From assembly GCF_003024195.1 (NCBI RefSeq), contig NZ_KZ679038.1, forward strand, positions 1 through 64,000: a stretch of 64,000 nucleotides of DNA, in the 5' to 3' direction. Positions 44,269-53,137 of this stretch are shown one piece after another. The DNA is from Streptomyces dioscori (GTDB taxonomy: Bacteria > Actinomycetota > Actinomycetes > Streptomycetales > Streptomycetaceae). Made by a program: the position numbers and the translations under genes. The stretch's first letter is position 1. Each line of letters begins with the position of its first letter. Below the pieces are notes generated by a model. That model searched no databases and was not told the DNA's origin. It was given only the letters and a program-made list of their open reading frames with translations.

Positions 44269-45213
44269 GTGCGGCGTCGTCGTGAGCAGTCATGCCTTCT
44301 GACAGTTGCGCTCCTGTTGAAGTGGTACGTGGTCGGATACCTCCTCCTGGTTCCGGTCGTCGTTCCCGGTTTCATGGCCGCGCAGTCGCCTCCGCAGCAC
44401 GTCGGCGGGGCCGCGGTCCCGATTCTGGCGGGGATCTCCCTGCTGACCGCGGTCGTTGTGTCCTGGGTGGCCGGCCGGGACCAATTCTTCCGATGGTGGC
44501 TGCTGCTTGCCCGTACAGCCGTGCTCCTCGGTCTCTGCGCGGCTGCGGTGGCGGTGACCCGGTCCCAGGCGGAACCGGGGGCGCTGCGCGCGACGATGGA
44601 GGAGCCGGCGGACCCGTATGCGAAGTGGATGGTCACCTCGATGCTGGAGATCCCGGCGGCGGGGCTCACGGCCATGGTGTTCTTCCTTGTCGTGCGGTGG
44701 TGGGGCCGGAGGTATTCGGTGCTGTCGCCCCGGGGCCGGCAGTCCGCAGACAGGCCCGGCAGGCCGAACCGGCCGACCATGCCGGAGCCGGGCGAGATCT
44801 GGCTCGCCATGGTCCCCTACCGCGAAGGCACCGGGGAGGAGTCCCAGCACTACTGCGTCGTGGTGAGCCGCCACGAACGCCACGTCGGCGTTCTGCAGAT
44901 CACCAGCCAGAACAAGGACGCGCGACGCGACCACATCCGGATACCCAATGACGGGTGGGACGAGGTCTCCGGCAAGGACCACTGGATGGAGCTCGGCGTC
45001 CCCCTCCGAGAGGTTCCGTACGAGAAGTTCCTGACCGTCAGCCCTCAGGGTCGATGCCCCACGACGACATGGCAGCAGATCCAAGCAGCGCACCCGACGG
45101 AGCCCGCGGGCCAGCCGGAACGGCCGTTTCAGCCGGAACCGGCCGCGGTGCGGACCCCGTCGACACGACGGAGAAGGCTGACCCGGCACGTGCGCTCCAA
45201 CTCGACGCCTTGA
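44269..45213 (+). CDS. membrane-anchored protein with PemK-like C-terminal domain
   Basis: A 314-residue protein. Residues about 1-150 hold four membrane helices (9-36, 47-69, 76-96, 120-145). Residues about 168-262 resemble a PemK/MazF barrel: PGEIWLAMVPYREGTGEESQ, HYCVVVSRHERHVGVLQITS, QNKDARRDHIRIPNDGWDEV, WMELGVPLREVPYEKFLTV. Toxins of this fold are normally soluble, so a membrane-tied version is odd. The last 50 residues are Pro/Arg-rich. The GTG start follows GGGGG. No antitoxin gene is adjacent. RNase activity is not shown by the sequence. Confidence 0.7.
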   Translation: MRRRREQSCLLTVALLLKWYVVGYLLLVPVVVPGFMAAQSPPQHVGGAAVPILAGISLLTAVVVSWVAGRDQFFRWWLLLARTAVLLGLCAAAVAVTRSQAEPGALRATMEEPADPYAKWMVTSMLEIPAAGLTAMVFFLVVRWWGRRYSVLSPRGRQSADRPGRPNRPTMPEPGEIWLAMVPYREGTGEESQHYCVVVSRHERHVGVLQITSQNKDARRDHIRIPNDGWDEVSGKDHWMELGVPLREVPYEKFLTVSPQGRCPTTTWQQIQAAHPTEPAGQPERPFQPEPAAVRTPSTRRRRLTRHVRSNSTP

Positions 45214-45308
45214 GGTGGATGGGCCCGTGCCGCCCTGGACCTGTCGCAGCGGCCATGAATGCGTGCTGGAGGCATTTAAGACCGTGTCGAGACAGGGCAG
45301 TTAGCCGG

Positions 45309-45812
45309 TCACCGCTGGCCCGCCGCCTGTGCCGTGCTTCCGTCCTGCCGGTGCCGGTAGGTGTCGCGGTAGGCGTCGAGGATCGGGCGTTCCGGCGGGA
45401 TGACGTCGGCCGGCAGGCGGTCGATGTCGAAGAACGCGGCGGCGGTGTTCTCGACCTGGTCGGGGACCACGACGGCGCCGGCCGGCAGGGCGGTGACGTA
45501 GGCGGCGGTGGCGTTGTGGACCTGGTCGCCGTTGGGGTAGCGGTAGAAGTACGTGGGCCCTCCGGAGAACAGGCCCAGCAGCGTCAGTGCGCCTACGACC
45601 AGCCCTGTCTCCTCCAGCACCTCTCTGCGGGCGGTGTCCTCGAAGGACTCGCCGGGATCCATCAGGCCGCCGGGCAGCCCCCACCCACCGGTGTCCGCGC
45701 GGGCCAGCAGCAGCACTTTGCCCTGTTCGTCGCTGACCACCACCGACGAGCCCGGGAGGATGAGGGGACGATGGCCCAGCAGGGCACGCAGTTGGGCCAC
45801 GTAGTCCTTCAT
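45309..45812 (-). CDS. Nudix hydrolase
   Basis: A 167-residue hydrolase that splits nucleoside diphosphates linked to another group. The Nudix box is at residues 48-70: GGLMDPGESFEDTARREVLE followed by ETG, with all canonical acidic residues and Arg present. The N-terminal part KVLLLARADTGGWGLP is typical of the family. Its substrate is unknown. GAAGGGA precedes the ATG by 7 bases. It is alone on the minus strand. Confidence 0.92.
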   Translation of the reverse strand: MKDYVAQLRALLGHRPLILPGSSVVVSDEQGKVLLLARADTGGWGLPGGLMDPGESFEDTARREVLEETGLVVGALTLLGLFSGGPTYFYRYPNGDQVHNATAAYVTALPAGAVVVPDQVENTAAAFFDIDRLPADVIPPERPILDAYRDTYRHRQDGSTAQAAGQR

Positions 45813-46011
45813 CCGTCGTCCCTTCGACCGTACTCAGATCAGACTGCGTGCGCAGGGCCATCGAGAGATGCCCGCCGTGCCATGTCGCAAACGCAGTGGC
45901 GTCACCTTCCCCCACTGCTTCCCCCACTGCCTCGAACCGAACAGCGGCGTCAGGCTCCTTACCGATTCAGGTCACCACCAGCTGCATTGGCCGCATGGAC
46001 GATCAGCGTGG

Positions 46012-46545
46012 TCACACGTTGCCGGGATCGTCCGGCATCTGAAGTACGCCCAGGGCGGCACCGGCCGCGCGGAGGCGTGCAGCCATGTCTGCCGCCTCCT
46101 CCGTTGACAGGGGCAGCACCCCGTTCTCGGCCATCAGGGCGTGGAACTGCTGGCGTTCGTAGGGAACTCCGGCCGGCAAGGCGGCGATGTGCCAGTGGAG
46201 GTGCGCGTTGCCCTGCTGGCTGCCGAGGGAGTACAGGTACGTTCGCTCGGATCCGCAGACGCTCTCGACAGCCAGCGCTACCTCGCGGACGACCTGCATG
46301 AGCCGGAGGTAGGCCGCTTCGTCCAGATCGCGGACCACGTGTTCGACGTGCGCCTTGGGGGCAACGAGCACCTTCCCGGGCACGGTCGGCCACTTGTCGA
46401 GGAAGGCCACATGGTCGCGGTCCTCGAAGACCGTCTCGTGCCGGTAGCCCGGATGACCGGCCAGGAACGCACAGACGAAGCACGGCCCGCTTCGTGCGCG
46501 GGCCATGTATGCCTCAAGGCAGGTGGGCTGCCGGTCAGTGGACAC
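46012..46545 (-). CDS. HIT family protein
   Basis: A 177-residue nucleotide hydrolase/transferase-type protein. The catalytic histidine triad is HLHWHIAALP (His115, His117, His119); a CFVC pair and DRDHVAFLDKWPTVPGKVLV complete the HIT fold. Members hydrolyse dinucleoside polyphosphates or nucleoside phosphoramidates. A GTG at 46545 has AAGGGA 6 bases upstream, so I choose it over the ATG five codons earlier, which lacks a ribosome site. It stands alone but is near the Nudix gene, which shares its substrate class. Confidence 0.88.
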   Translation of the reverse strand: MSTDRQPTCLEAYMARARSGPCFVCAFLAGHPGYRHETVFEDRDHVAFLDKWPTVPGKVLVAPKAHVEHVVRDLDEAAYLRLMQVVREVALAVESVCGSERTYLYSLGSQQGNAHLHWHIAALPAGVPYERQQFHALMAENGVLPLSTEEAADMAARLRAAGAALGVLQMPDDPGNV

Positions 46546-46636
46546 CTGCGTTCCCTTCATCGGGGTGACCCAGTCCGCTACGGCCGCGAAGCCGACGGCA
46601 CCGGTGCCAAAGCTGTTGACGGCTTCGTTCGGCAGG

Positions 46637-47380
46637 TCATACGGCCCCGCCCGGCCTTCCCGGTGACCGGGCTATTTCTTGTTCGGCGGCTTCGATGACG
46701 GCCAGTGCGGCGGCCGCCGCAGCCGCGGGATCGCGGGCCTCCACGGCTCGTACGACGGCGCGGTGACGTGGCAGCGAGGCTTCCACCGCGCCGGCGGTCT
46801 GGGTGCTGACGACGAAGCTGTGCTCCAGCGCGATCTCGACGGCGCGTCCCAGAGAGGCGAGCAGATGGTTGCCGCCGGCGTCGAGCAGGGCGCGGTGGAA
46901 GGCGATGTCGGCCTCGACGTAGCCGCTGCGGCCCGGTTCCGCCGCCGCGGCCTCCATGGCCGCCAGGGAGTCGTACAGCGCTCGCACCTCGGCAGGGCCC
47001 GCCCGCTCGGCGGCGAGCCGGGCCGCCTCGGGCTCGACGATGCGGCGCAGTTCACCCGTGTCGCGCAACAGCGCCGTGGCGTCCCCTGCCTGTTTCCAGC
47101 GCAGCACGTCACGGTCCAGGTGGTTCCACTGCTCCGGGGGCAGCACGCGCGTACCGGTGCGCGGGCGTACGCGCAGCATTCCCTTTGCCACCAGCGCCTT
47201 GACCGCTTCCCGCAGCACCCCCCGGCTGACGCCGATCTCGGCCGCGAGCACCTCCTCGACCGGCAGCGCCTCCCCCGGCTCCCACGCGCCGCCCACGATG
47301 CGCCGCCCGAGCTCGTCGGTCACGCGCTGATACAGGGTCAGAAAGTGCACCACGATCTCTGCCCGCCCCCTGGACGCCAT
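46637..47380 (-). CDS. FadR-type GntR family regulator of the pentonate genes
   Basis: A 247-residue regulator: GntR winged HTH at about residues 15-80 (LGRRIVGGAWEPGEALPVEE, VLAAEIGVSRGVLREAVKAL) and an FCD effector domain of the FadR type (EAARLAAERAGPAEVRALYD, DIAFHRALLDAGGNHLLASL, LPRHRAVVRAVEARDP) with the usual His metal ligands. It probably senses a sugar acid. The ATG at 47380 lies only a few bases behind its own operator, so translation may begin leaderless, or at a GTG at 47350. The operator at 47387-47401 lies between it and the dehydratase gene, implying control of both. Confidence 0.88.
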   Translation of the reverse strand: MASRGRAEIVVHFLTLYQRVTDELGRRIVGGAWEPGEALPVEEVLAAEIGVSRGVLREAVKALVAKGMLRVRPRTGTRVLPPEQWNHLDRDVLRWKQAGDATALLRDTGELRRIVEPEAARLAAERAGPAEVRALYDSLAAMEAAAAEPGRSGYVEADIAFHRALLDAGGNHLLASLGRAVEIALEHSFVVSTQTAGAVEASLPRHRAVVRAVEARDPAAAAAAALAVIEAAEQEIARSPGRPGGAV

Positions 47381-47386
47381 TCATCG

Positions 47387-47401
47387 AATCATTCAATGAT
47401 T
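47387..47401. promoter_or_regulatory. FadR/GntR-type operator
   Basis: AATCATT-C-AATGATT is a perfect 7-bp inverted repeat with a single central base, in an otherwise GC-rich region. It lies 7 bp from the GntR start codon and 83 bp before the dehydratase start. Confidence 0.8.
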
Positions 47402-47484
47402 GTGGTGCAGGGTACGGCCTGCGGGTCAGCACCCGGCAACGCCCCATCGCGCACGGACGCCACGACAGCCACGGGAGCGCCCAC

Positions 47485-49221
47485 ATGACCGACGGACGAA
47501 GGACGAGCCGCCGCAGCCAGGCATGGTTCGGCGCACAGGGCCGCAGCGGGATGGTGTACCGCTCCTGGATGCGCAACCAGGGACTCGGCCACGAGGTGTT
47601 CGACGGGCGCCCCGTCATCGGCGTCGCGACCAGTGCTTCCGAACTCGCCCCCTGCAACGCCCATCTGACCCAGGTCGCCGAAGCCGTCAAGCGCGGGGTG
47701 TGGCAGGCGGGCGGACTGCCGCTCCAGTTCCCCACCATGGCCACCGGCGAGACCCTGATGCGCCCCACCGCGATGCTGTACCGCAACCTCATGGCCATGG
47801 AGGTCGAGGAACTGATCCGGGCCAATCCCCTCGACGGGGTGGTGCTGCTGTCCGGCTGCGACAAGACGACCCCCGCCATGCTCATGGGCGCCGCGAGCGT
47901 CGACCTGCCCGCTGTCATGGTCACCGGCGGACCCATGCTCAACGGCAAGTACCGGGGCCAGGACGTGGGTTCCGGCACCCATGTGTGGAAGTTCGAGGAG
48001 GACCTCAAGACCGGCCGGATGACCGAGGAGGAGTGCTTCTTCGCGGAAGGGTGCATGGCCCGTTCCCACGGGCACTGCATGACGATGGGCACCGCCTCGA
48101 CGATGGCCTGCATGGCCGAGGCGCTCGGCATGCAGCTCCCGGGCTCGGCCGCCTGGCCCGCGGTCGACTCCCGGCGCATGGAGACCGCGCAGGCGGCGGG
48201 ACAGCGCATCGTGACGATGGTGGAAGAGGAGCTGCGCCCCTCGTGGATCCTGACCCGGGAGGCGTTCGAGAACGCCATCCGGGTCAACGCCGCCATCGGT
48301 GGCTCCACGAACGCCGTCATCCATCTCATCGCGCTCGCCGGCCGCGTCGGCGTCGAACTGGGTCTGCGGGACTTCGACGACCTGGTCCGCGCGGTACCGA
48401 CCCTGGTCGACCTGATGCCCAGCGGCAAGTACCTCATGGAGGACTTCTGCTACGCGGGCGGCCTGCCCGCCGTCATGGCCGAGCTGCTCGGCGGCAAGCT
48501 GCTGCACGGCGAGCAGATCACGGTCAACGGGCGCACCATCGCGGAGAACACCGAGAGCGCCGAACGCTTCGGCCCCGATGTCATCACCCGCCTCGACGCC
48601 CCCTTCCAGCCCGCCGGCACCGGTATCGCCGTCCTCCACGGCAACCTGTGCCCCGACGGCGCCGTGATCAAGCAGTCCGCCGCGTCACCCCACCTGCTCA
48701 CCCACCGCGGCCCCGCACGCGTCTTCGACTCCCCCGAGGCCTATCACGAGGTGGCCGACGATCCGGACCTCGACGTCGACAAGAACACCGTCATCGTCAT
48801 CCGCAACGCCGGTCCCAAGGGGTATCCCGGTATGCCCGAGGTCTCCAACGTCCCGCTGCCCACCAAGCTGCTGAAGGCCGGCGTCAAGGACATGGTGCGC
48901 GTCTGCGACGGTCGGATGAGCGGCACCGGGTACGGGACGGTGGTCCTGCACGTGGCGCCCGAGGCCGCGGTCGGCGGACCTCTCGCCCTGGTGCGCGACG
49001 GGGACCTGGTCGTCCTCGACGTCCCGAACCGCGTCCTGCGCCTGGACGTGGACGACGCCGAGCTGACGCGACGCCGGCAGGCCTGGACGGCACCCGCCGA
49101 GCGGCACACCAGCGGCTACGCCTGGCTCTACACGCAGAACGTCGAACAGGCCGACCGCGGCGCCGACTTCGGCTTCCTGCGCGGCAGCCGCGGACACGAG
49201 GTGCCCCGCGACTCCCACTGA
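47485..49221 (+). CDS. IlvD/Edd family pentonate dehydratase (xylonate/arabonate type)
   Basis: A 578-residue iron-sulfur dehydratase. Cluster ligands fit Cys57 (SELAPCNAH), Cys125 (SGCDKTTPA) and Cys198 (SHGHCMTMGTAS). GGSTNAVIHLIALAGR and CDGRMSGTGYGTVVLHVAPE mark the family. Its length and signatures are closer to sugar-acid dehydratases (D-xylonate, L-arabonate) than to dihydroxy-acid dehydratase IlvD, and the setting next to a FAH-family protein and a GntR regulator supports this. The product would be a 2-keto-3-deoxy-pentonate. The start ATG at 47485 is 83 bp after the operator. Confidence 0.88.
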   Translation: MTDGRRTSRRSQAWFGAQGRSGMVYRSWMRNQGLGHEVFDGRPVIGVATSASELAPCNAHLTQVAEAVKRGVWQAGGLPLQFPTMATGETLMRPTAMLYRNLMAMEVEELIRANPLDGVVLLSGCDKTTPAMLMGAASVDLPAVMVTGGPMLNGKYRGQDVGSGTHVWKFEEDLKTGRMTEEECFFAEGCMARSHGHCMTMGTASTMACMAEALGMQLPGSAAWPAVDSRRMETAQAAGQRIVTMVEEELRPSWILTREAFENAIRVNAAIGGSTNAVIHLIALAGRVGVELGLRDFDDLVRAVPTLVDLMPSGKYLMEDFCYAGGLPAVMAELLGGKLLHGEQITVNGRTIAENTESAERFGPDVITRLDAPFQPAGTGIAVLHGNLCPDGAVIKQSAASPHLLTHRGPARVFDSPEAYHEVADDPDLDVDKNTVIVIRNAGPKGYPGMPEVSNVPLPTKLLKAGVKDMVRVCDGRMSGTGYGTVVLHVAPEAAVGGPLALVRDGDLVVLDVPNRVLRLDVDDAELTRRRQAWTAPAERHTSGYAWLYTQNVEQADRGADFGFLRGSRGHEVPRDSH

Positions 49222-49225
49222 CCCC

Positions 49226-49361
49226 ACCCGGACACCCGGACACCCGGACACCCGGAAGCCTGGAAGCCCGTACCCCGCGCCTCCGCGCCCCCGCACCCCC
49301 GCACCCCCGCACCCCCGCACCCCCGCACCCCCGCACCCCCGCACCCCCGCACCCCCGCACC
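49226..49361. repeat. two period-8 tandem arrays
   Basis: Four units of ACCCGGAC (49226-49256) are followed after 30 bp by about nine units of CCCCCGCA (49288-49361). Both have an 8-bp period. They lie in the 156-bp gap between the dehydratase and FAH genes, just before the ribosome site of the latter. Confidence 0.85.
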
Positions 49362-49377
49362 CAGGAGAGCATCGATC

Positions 49378-50565
49378 GTGGAACCGGCAGCAGCGCGCCC
49401 TCGTCCGCTCCTCACCGCCGGGTCCGTCCTGCCGCAGGACGCGTCCCGGGCCGTCCTCGTCGCGCGCGTCCACAGTCCGGAATGGGACGGACCATGTGTG
49501 GCCGCGGTCCGCGGCGAGCACGTCGTCGACCTGACGGCCGTCGCGCCGACCGTCTGCGACCTCATGGAACGCGACGACGCGGCGGACATCGTCCGCGAGG
49601 CCGACGGCGGACACGTCTGGCGGCTGGACGACCTGCTCGCGGCACCGGCCGGCCGAAGCGACGTGGCACATCTGCTCGCCCCCGTCGACCTGCACGTGAT
49701 CAAGGCCGCGGGCGTCACCTTCGCCCGGAGCCTGCTGGAACGCGTCATCGAGGAGCGTACGGGCGGCGATCCGGCGCAGGCCGCGCGGGTGCGGGCCCGC
49801 GTCGGACAGCTGGTGGGCGGCACGCTCGACGGCATCCGTCCCGGATCGCCGGAAGCGGGCAAGGCCAAGGAACTGCTCGTCGCCGAGGGACTGTGGTCGC
49901 AGTACCTGGAGGTCGGGATCGGCCCGGACCCGGAAGTGTTCACCAAGGCCCCGGTACTGTCCGCGGTCGGCACCGGCGCCGACATCGGAGTGCTCGGCGC
50001 CTCCGTGTGGAACAACCCCGAACCGGAGGCCGTCCTCGTCGTGGACTCACGCGGCCGGATACGCGGCGCGACGCTCGGCAACGACGTCAACCTCCGCGAC
50101 ATCGAGGGACGCAGCGCCCTGCTGCTGTCCCAAGCGAAGGACAACAACGCCTCCTGCGCGATCGGCCCGTTCATCCGCCTCTTCGACGAGGACTTCGGTC
50201 TCGACACCGTACGCGGACTCGACATCGACCTGCGGATCGACGGCACGGACGGTTACGTACTGCACGGCAGCAGTTCCATGCGCGAGATCAGCCGCGACGT
50301 ACTGGACCTGGTGACTGCCACGTACGGCCCGCACCATCAGTACCCGGACGGCTTCGTCCTGTTCACCGGAACGCTCTTCGCCCCCACCGAGGACCGGCAG
50401 GCTCCCGGCGCGGGCTTCACCCACGAGTACGGCGACGTCGTGCGGATCTCCAGCCCGCAGCTGGGCGCCCTGGTCAACACCGTCGTCCCCAGCGAGCAGG
50501 CCGCGCCGTGGACGTTCGGCGTACGAGCCCTGCTGCGCAGCCTCGCCCGGCGCGGCGTGCTGTGA
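49378..50565 (+). CDS. FAH-family protein, XylX-like (2-keto-3-deoxy-pentonate dehydratase)
   Basis: A 395-residue fumarylacetoacetate hydrolase-fold protein. Seen: DLHVIKAAGVTFARSLLERV, the metal-site region with KAPVLSAVGTGADIGVL, GATLGNDVNLRDIEGRSALL and DNNASCAIGPFIRLFDEDFG. The length near 390 residues and pairing with a pentonate dehydratase match XylX-type 2-keto-3-deoxy-xylonate dehydratase of oxidative (Weimberg) pathways, which turns the intermediate into 2-ketoglutaric semialdehyde. AGGAG stands before the GTG at 49378 with an 11-base gap, on the long side. The substrate is inferred from context. Confidence 0.8.
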   Translation: MEPAAARPRPLLTAGSVLPQDASRAVLVARVHSPEWDGPCVAAVRGEHVVDLTAVAPTVCDLMERDDAADIVREADGGHVWRLDDLLAAPAGRSDVAHLLAPVDLHVIKAAGVTFARSLLERVIEERTGGDPAQAARVRARVGQLVGGTLDGIRPGSPEAGKAKELLVAEGLWSQYLEVGIGPDPEVFTKAPVLSAVGTGADIGVLGASVWNNPEPEAVLVVDSRGRIRGATLGNDVNLRDIEGRSALLLSQAKDNNASCAIGPFIRLFDEDFGLDTVRGLDIDLRIDGTDGYVLHGSSSMREISRDVLDLVTATYGPHHQYPDGFVLFTGTLFAPTEDRQAPGAGFTHEYGDVVRISSPQLGALVNTVVPSEQAAPWTFGVRALLRSLARRGVL

Positions 50566-50604
50566 GCCGTGGCGTGACTGGGGCGTGCGCTGCGCGGACC
50601 CTGT

Positions 50605-52986
50605 TCACACCGGGGTGACCGGCTCCTGCGTGACCGTGGCGTGCAGGTCCCGCGTGTGGTCCACGTGGCGCTCCGCTCCCGTCAGCACGACCCTGGCCGT
50701 CAGACGCGGATCCGCGCTGGAGGCGGCCAGCCGCACCTCCAGCGCGCCGGGTTCGACGACTCGGCGGCCGTCGCGTCCGGTGAAGGAGGCGAGGTCGGCC
50801 GGGACGGTGACCCGCAAGTGCCGCGCCTCGCCCGGCGCCAGTTCGACCCGGGCGTAGCCGACGAGGCGCTGCACCGGCTGGACGACGGAGGCGACCTGGT
50901 CGTGCAGATACACCTGGACGACCTCGGTTCCGGACCGTCCGCCCGCGTTGCGGACGGTGAAGGCGAGGGTGAACTCGCCGTCCGTCGGGGCCTCCTGTAC
51001 GTCCACGGTCAGATCCGTCCAGTCGAACCGCGTGTAGGACAGGCCGTGGCCGAAGGCGAACGCGGGGGTCGGGTCGATGCTCGACACCTCGCCGGCATGC
51101 GCGAGCCGCGCCCCCAGGTAGGTGGCCGGCTGGGATCCCGGCCCGCGCGGCACGCTGACCGGCAGCCGTCCGGAGGGGTTGGTGCGGCCGCTGAGGACCC
51201 CGGCGATGGCATGGGTGCCCTCCTCCCCCGGGAAGAAGGACTGCACGATCGCGGCGGACTCCTGCGCGGCGCGGCCGAGGGCGTACGGTCGCCCCGCGAG
51301 CAGCACGGTGACCAGAGGTGTCTCCAGATCCAGCAGGGTGTCGAGCAGGTGCTGCTGCGCGCCGGGCAGCGCCAGTGTCCCGACGTCGCACCCCTCTCCG
51401 CTGGTGCCCCGCCCGAAGAGTCCGGCGCGGTCCCCGAGCACGACCAGGGCGATGTCGGCCTCGCGTGCCGCCCGGGCGGCCTCGGGGAGACCTGCGAGAT
51501 CTCCGTCGTCGATTCCGGTGCCGCGGGCGACGGTGATCTCGGCGTCGGGGAACTCAGCGGCGAGCGTGTCCCGCAGGGTGGGCAGCTCGATGCCGAGCGG
51601 GGTGCCGGGGTGGCGGACGCCGATGTGCTGGGGGAAGGAGTAGCAGCCCAGTACGGCGGCGGGTTCGTCGGCGTTGGGACCGAGCAGGGCGATGCGGCGC
51701 GGCCGGCCGAGCGGCAGGGTGCCGTCGTTGCTCAGGAGCACGACCGCCTCCTCGGCGACCGTGCGGGCCAGCGCACGGTTGTGCGGACCGTCCAGGTCGA
51801 TCCGGCCGCGCAGGGCGGCCGGATCGTCCAGGTCCACTCCGTCGAGCGCGGCCGGCACGGGGTTCCAGTCCGGGTCGAGCAGGCCGAGCATCGCCTTCTG
51901 GGTGAGTACCCGGCGCAGGGCGCGGTCGACCGACGCCTCCGGTACGCGGCCGTCGGCCACCGCCTCGGCCAGAGGCTCGCCGTACGTCTTGACGCTGGGC
52001 AGTTCGATGTCGACGCCCGCGTTCAGCGCCGTGCCCGCGGCGCCTGCCCAGTCGGCCGCGACACCGTGCAGGGTCTTCAGGAAGGCGATGGCGAAGTAGT
52101 CGGCGACGACGGTCCCGTCGAAACCCCATGTGTCGCGCAGCAGTCCGGTGAGGAGATCCTCGTCGGCCGCGGAGGGCATGCCGTCGGTGTCGGTGTAGGC
52201 GGTCATCACCGACCGGGGGCGGCCTTCGCGGAGGGCCATCTCGAAGGGAGGCAGCAGCACGTCGGCGCGCTCACGCGGGCCCATGGAGGAAGGAGCGAGG
52301 TTGCGGCCGGCGCGCGAGGCCGAGTAGCCGGCGAAATGCTTGAGCGTCGCGACGATCCCGGCGGACTCAAGGCCCTGCACGTAGGCCGTTCCGATGCTGC
52401 CGACGAGGTACGGGTCCTCGCCGATGGTCTCCTCGACCCGGCCCCAGCGGGCGTCGCGCACCACGTCCAGGACGGGCGCGAGGCCTTGGTGGACGCCGAC
52501 GGCACGCATGTCGCGGCCGATGGCGGCGGCCATGCGCCGCACCAGGTCCGGGTCGAAGGTGGCACCCCAGGACAGCGGAACGGGGTAGGCCGTCGCCCCC
52601 CAGGCTGCGAAGCCGGCCAGACACTCGTCATGCGCGAGTGCGGGGATGCCGAACCGGTTCGTGGCGGCGATACGGGCCTGGGTACGGGCCAGGGACAGCG
52701 CGCCCAGGGCGGGATCGACCGGGACCGTGCCGAAGGGCCGGGTCAGCTGGCCCAGCCCGACGGGCAGGAGTGTGCCGAGATCGACGGCCTCCTCCATGTC
52801 GTGCTGATGGGGAGCCACTTCCTCGCCCTCGTCGGAGGCACCCACCCACACTCCGTACAGCTGGGCGGTCTTCTCCCGCAGGGTCATCGCGTCGATCAGG
52901 GCGTCGACTCTCTCGGTGACGGAAACGGTGGGGTCGTTCCAGAGGAAGACTCCGGGGGTGTCCTCTGCGGCCACGGCGGCGTTCAT
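50605..52986 (-). CDS. GH3 beta-xylosidase/beta-glucosidase
   Basis: A 793-residue intracellular GH3 enzyme with no signal peptide. The N-terminal (beta/alpha)8 domain has MTLREKTAQLYGVWVGASDE, KH at 216-217 (LKHFAGYSASRAGRN) and the nucleophile Asp296 in VVADYFAI. The second domain has IALLGPNADEPAAVLGCYSF and the C-terminus a fibronectin III-like module (VVQVYLHDQVASVVQPVQRL). In most GH3 enzymes the nucleophile motif is SDW or SDY; here it is ADY. GGGAGGG precedes the ATG. The gene follows the two permease genes and fits the bxlEFGA-like order of Streptomyces, where the GH3 enzyme cleaves imported xylobiose. Confidence 0.9.
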   Translation of the reverse strand: MNAAVAAEDTPGVFLWNDPTVSVTERVDALIDAMTLREKTAQLYGVWVGASDEGEEVAPHQHDMEEAVDLGTLLPVGLGQLTRPFGTVPVDPALGALSLARTQARIAATNRFGIPALAHDECLAGFAAWGATAYPVPLSWGATFDPDLVRRMAAAIGRDMRAVGVHQGLAPVLDVVRDARWGRVEETIGEDPYLVGSIGTAYVQGLESAGIVATLKHFAGYSASRAGRNLAPSSMGPRERADVLLPPFEMALREGRPRSVMTAYTDTDGMPSAADEDLLTGLLRDTWGFDGTVVADYFAIAFLKTLHGVAADWAGAAGTALNAGVDIELPSVKTYGEPLAEAVADGRVPEASVDRALRRVLTQKAMLGLLDPDWNPVPAALDGVDLDDPAALRGRIDLDGPHNRALARTVAEEAVVLLSNDGTLPLGRPRRIALLGPNADEPAAVLGCYSFPQHIGVRHPGTPLGIELPTLRDTLAAEFPDAEITVARGTGIDDGDLAGLPEAARAAREADIALVVLGDRAGLFGRGTSGEGCDVGTLALPGAQQHLLDTLLDLETPLVTVLLAGRPYALGRAAQESAAIVQSFFPGEEGTHAIAGVLSGRTNPSGRLPVSVPRGPGSQPATYLGARLAHAGEVSSIDPTPAFAFGHGLSYTRFDWTDLTVDVQEAPTDGEFTLAFTVRNAGGRSGTEVVQVYLHDQVASVVQPVQRLVGYARVELAPGEARHLRVTVPADLASFTGRDGRRVVEPGALEVRLAASSADPRLTARVVLTGAERHVDHTRDLHATVTQEPVTPV

Positions 52987-53137
52987 TTCCCTCCCAGGCC
53001 CGCCGGCCCCTCGACCAGGGCGCGACGGATCAACAGGTAGACGAGCAGGACTCGGTACGGGGCTGATCGCGTCGGGGCTCCTGCGTGGCTCCCCGGTCGG
53101 CTTCGCCCGCCCCTCTCGGGACGAGGCCGCCGCTGGG

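Noticed and set aside
49226..49361. Possible CRISPR array
   Set aside because: The 8-bp units are directly adjacent with no spacers, and no cas genes are present. It is a simple tandem repeat.
47400..50618. A 1,072-codon plus-strand frame overlapping the dehydratase and FAH genes
   Set aside because: It runs out of frame through both real genes and the tandem arrays and is Arg/His/Pro-rich, as expected of a shifted reading of GC-rich codons.
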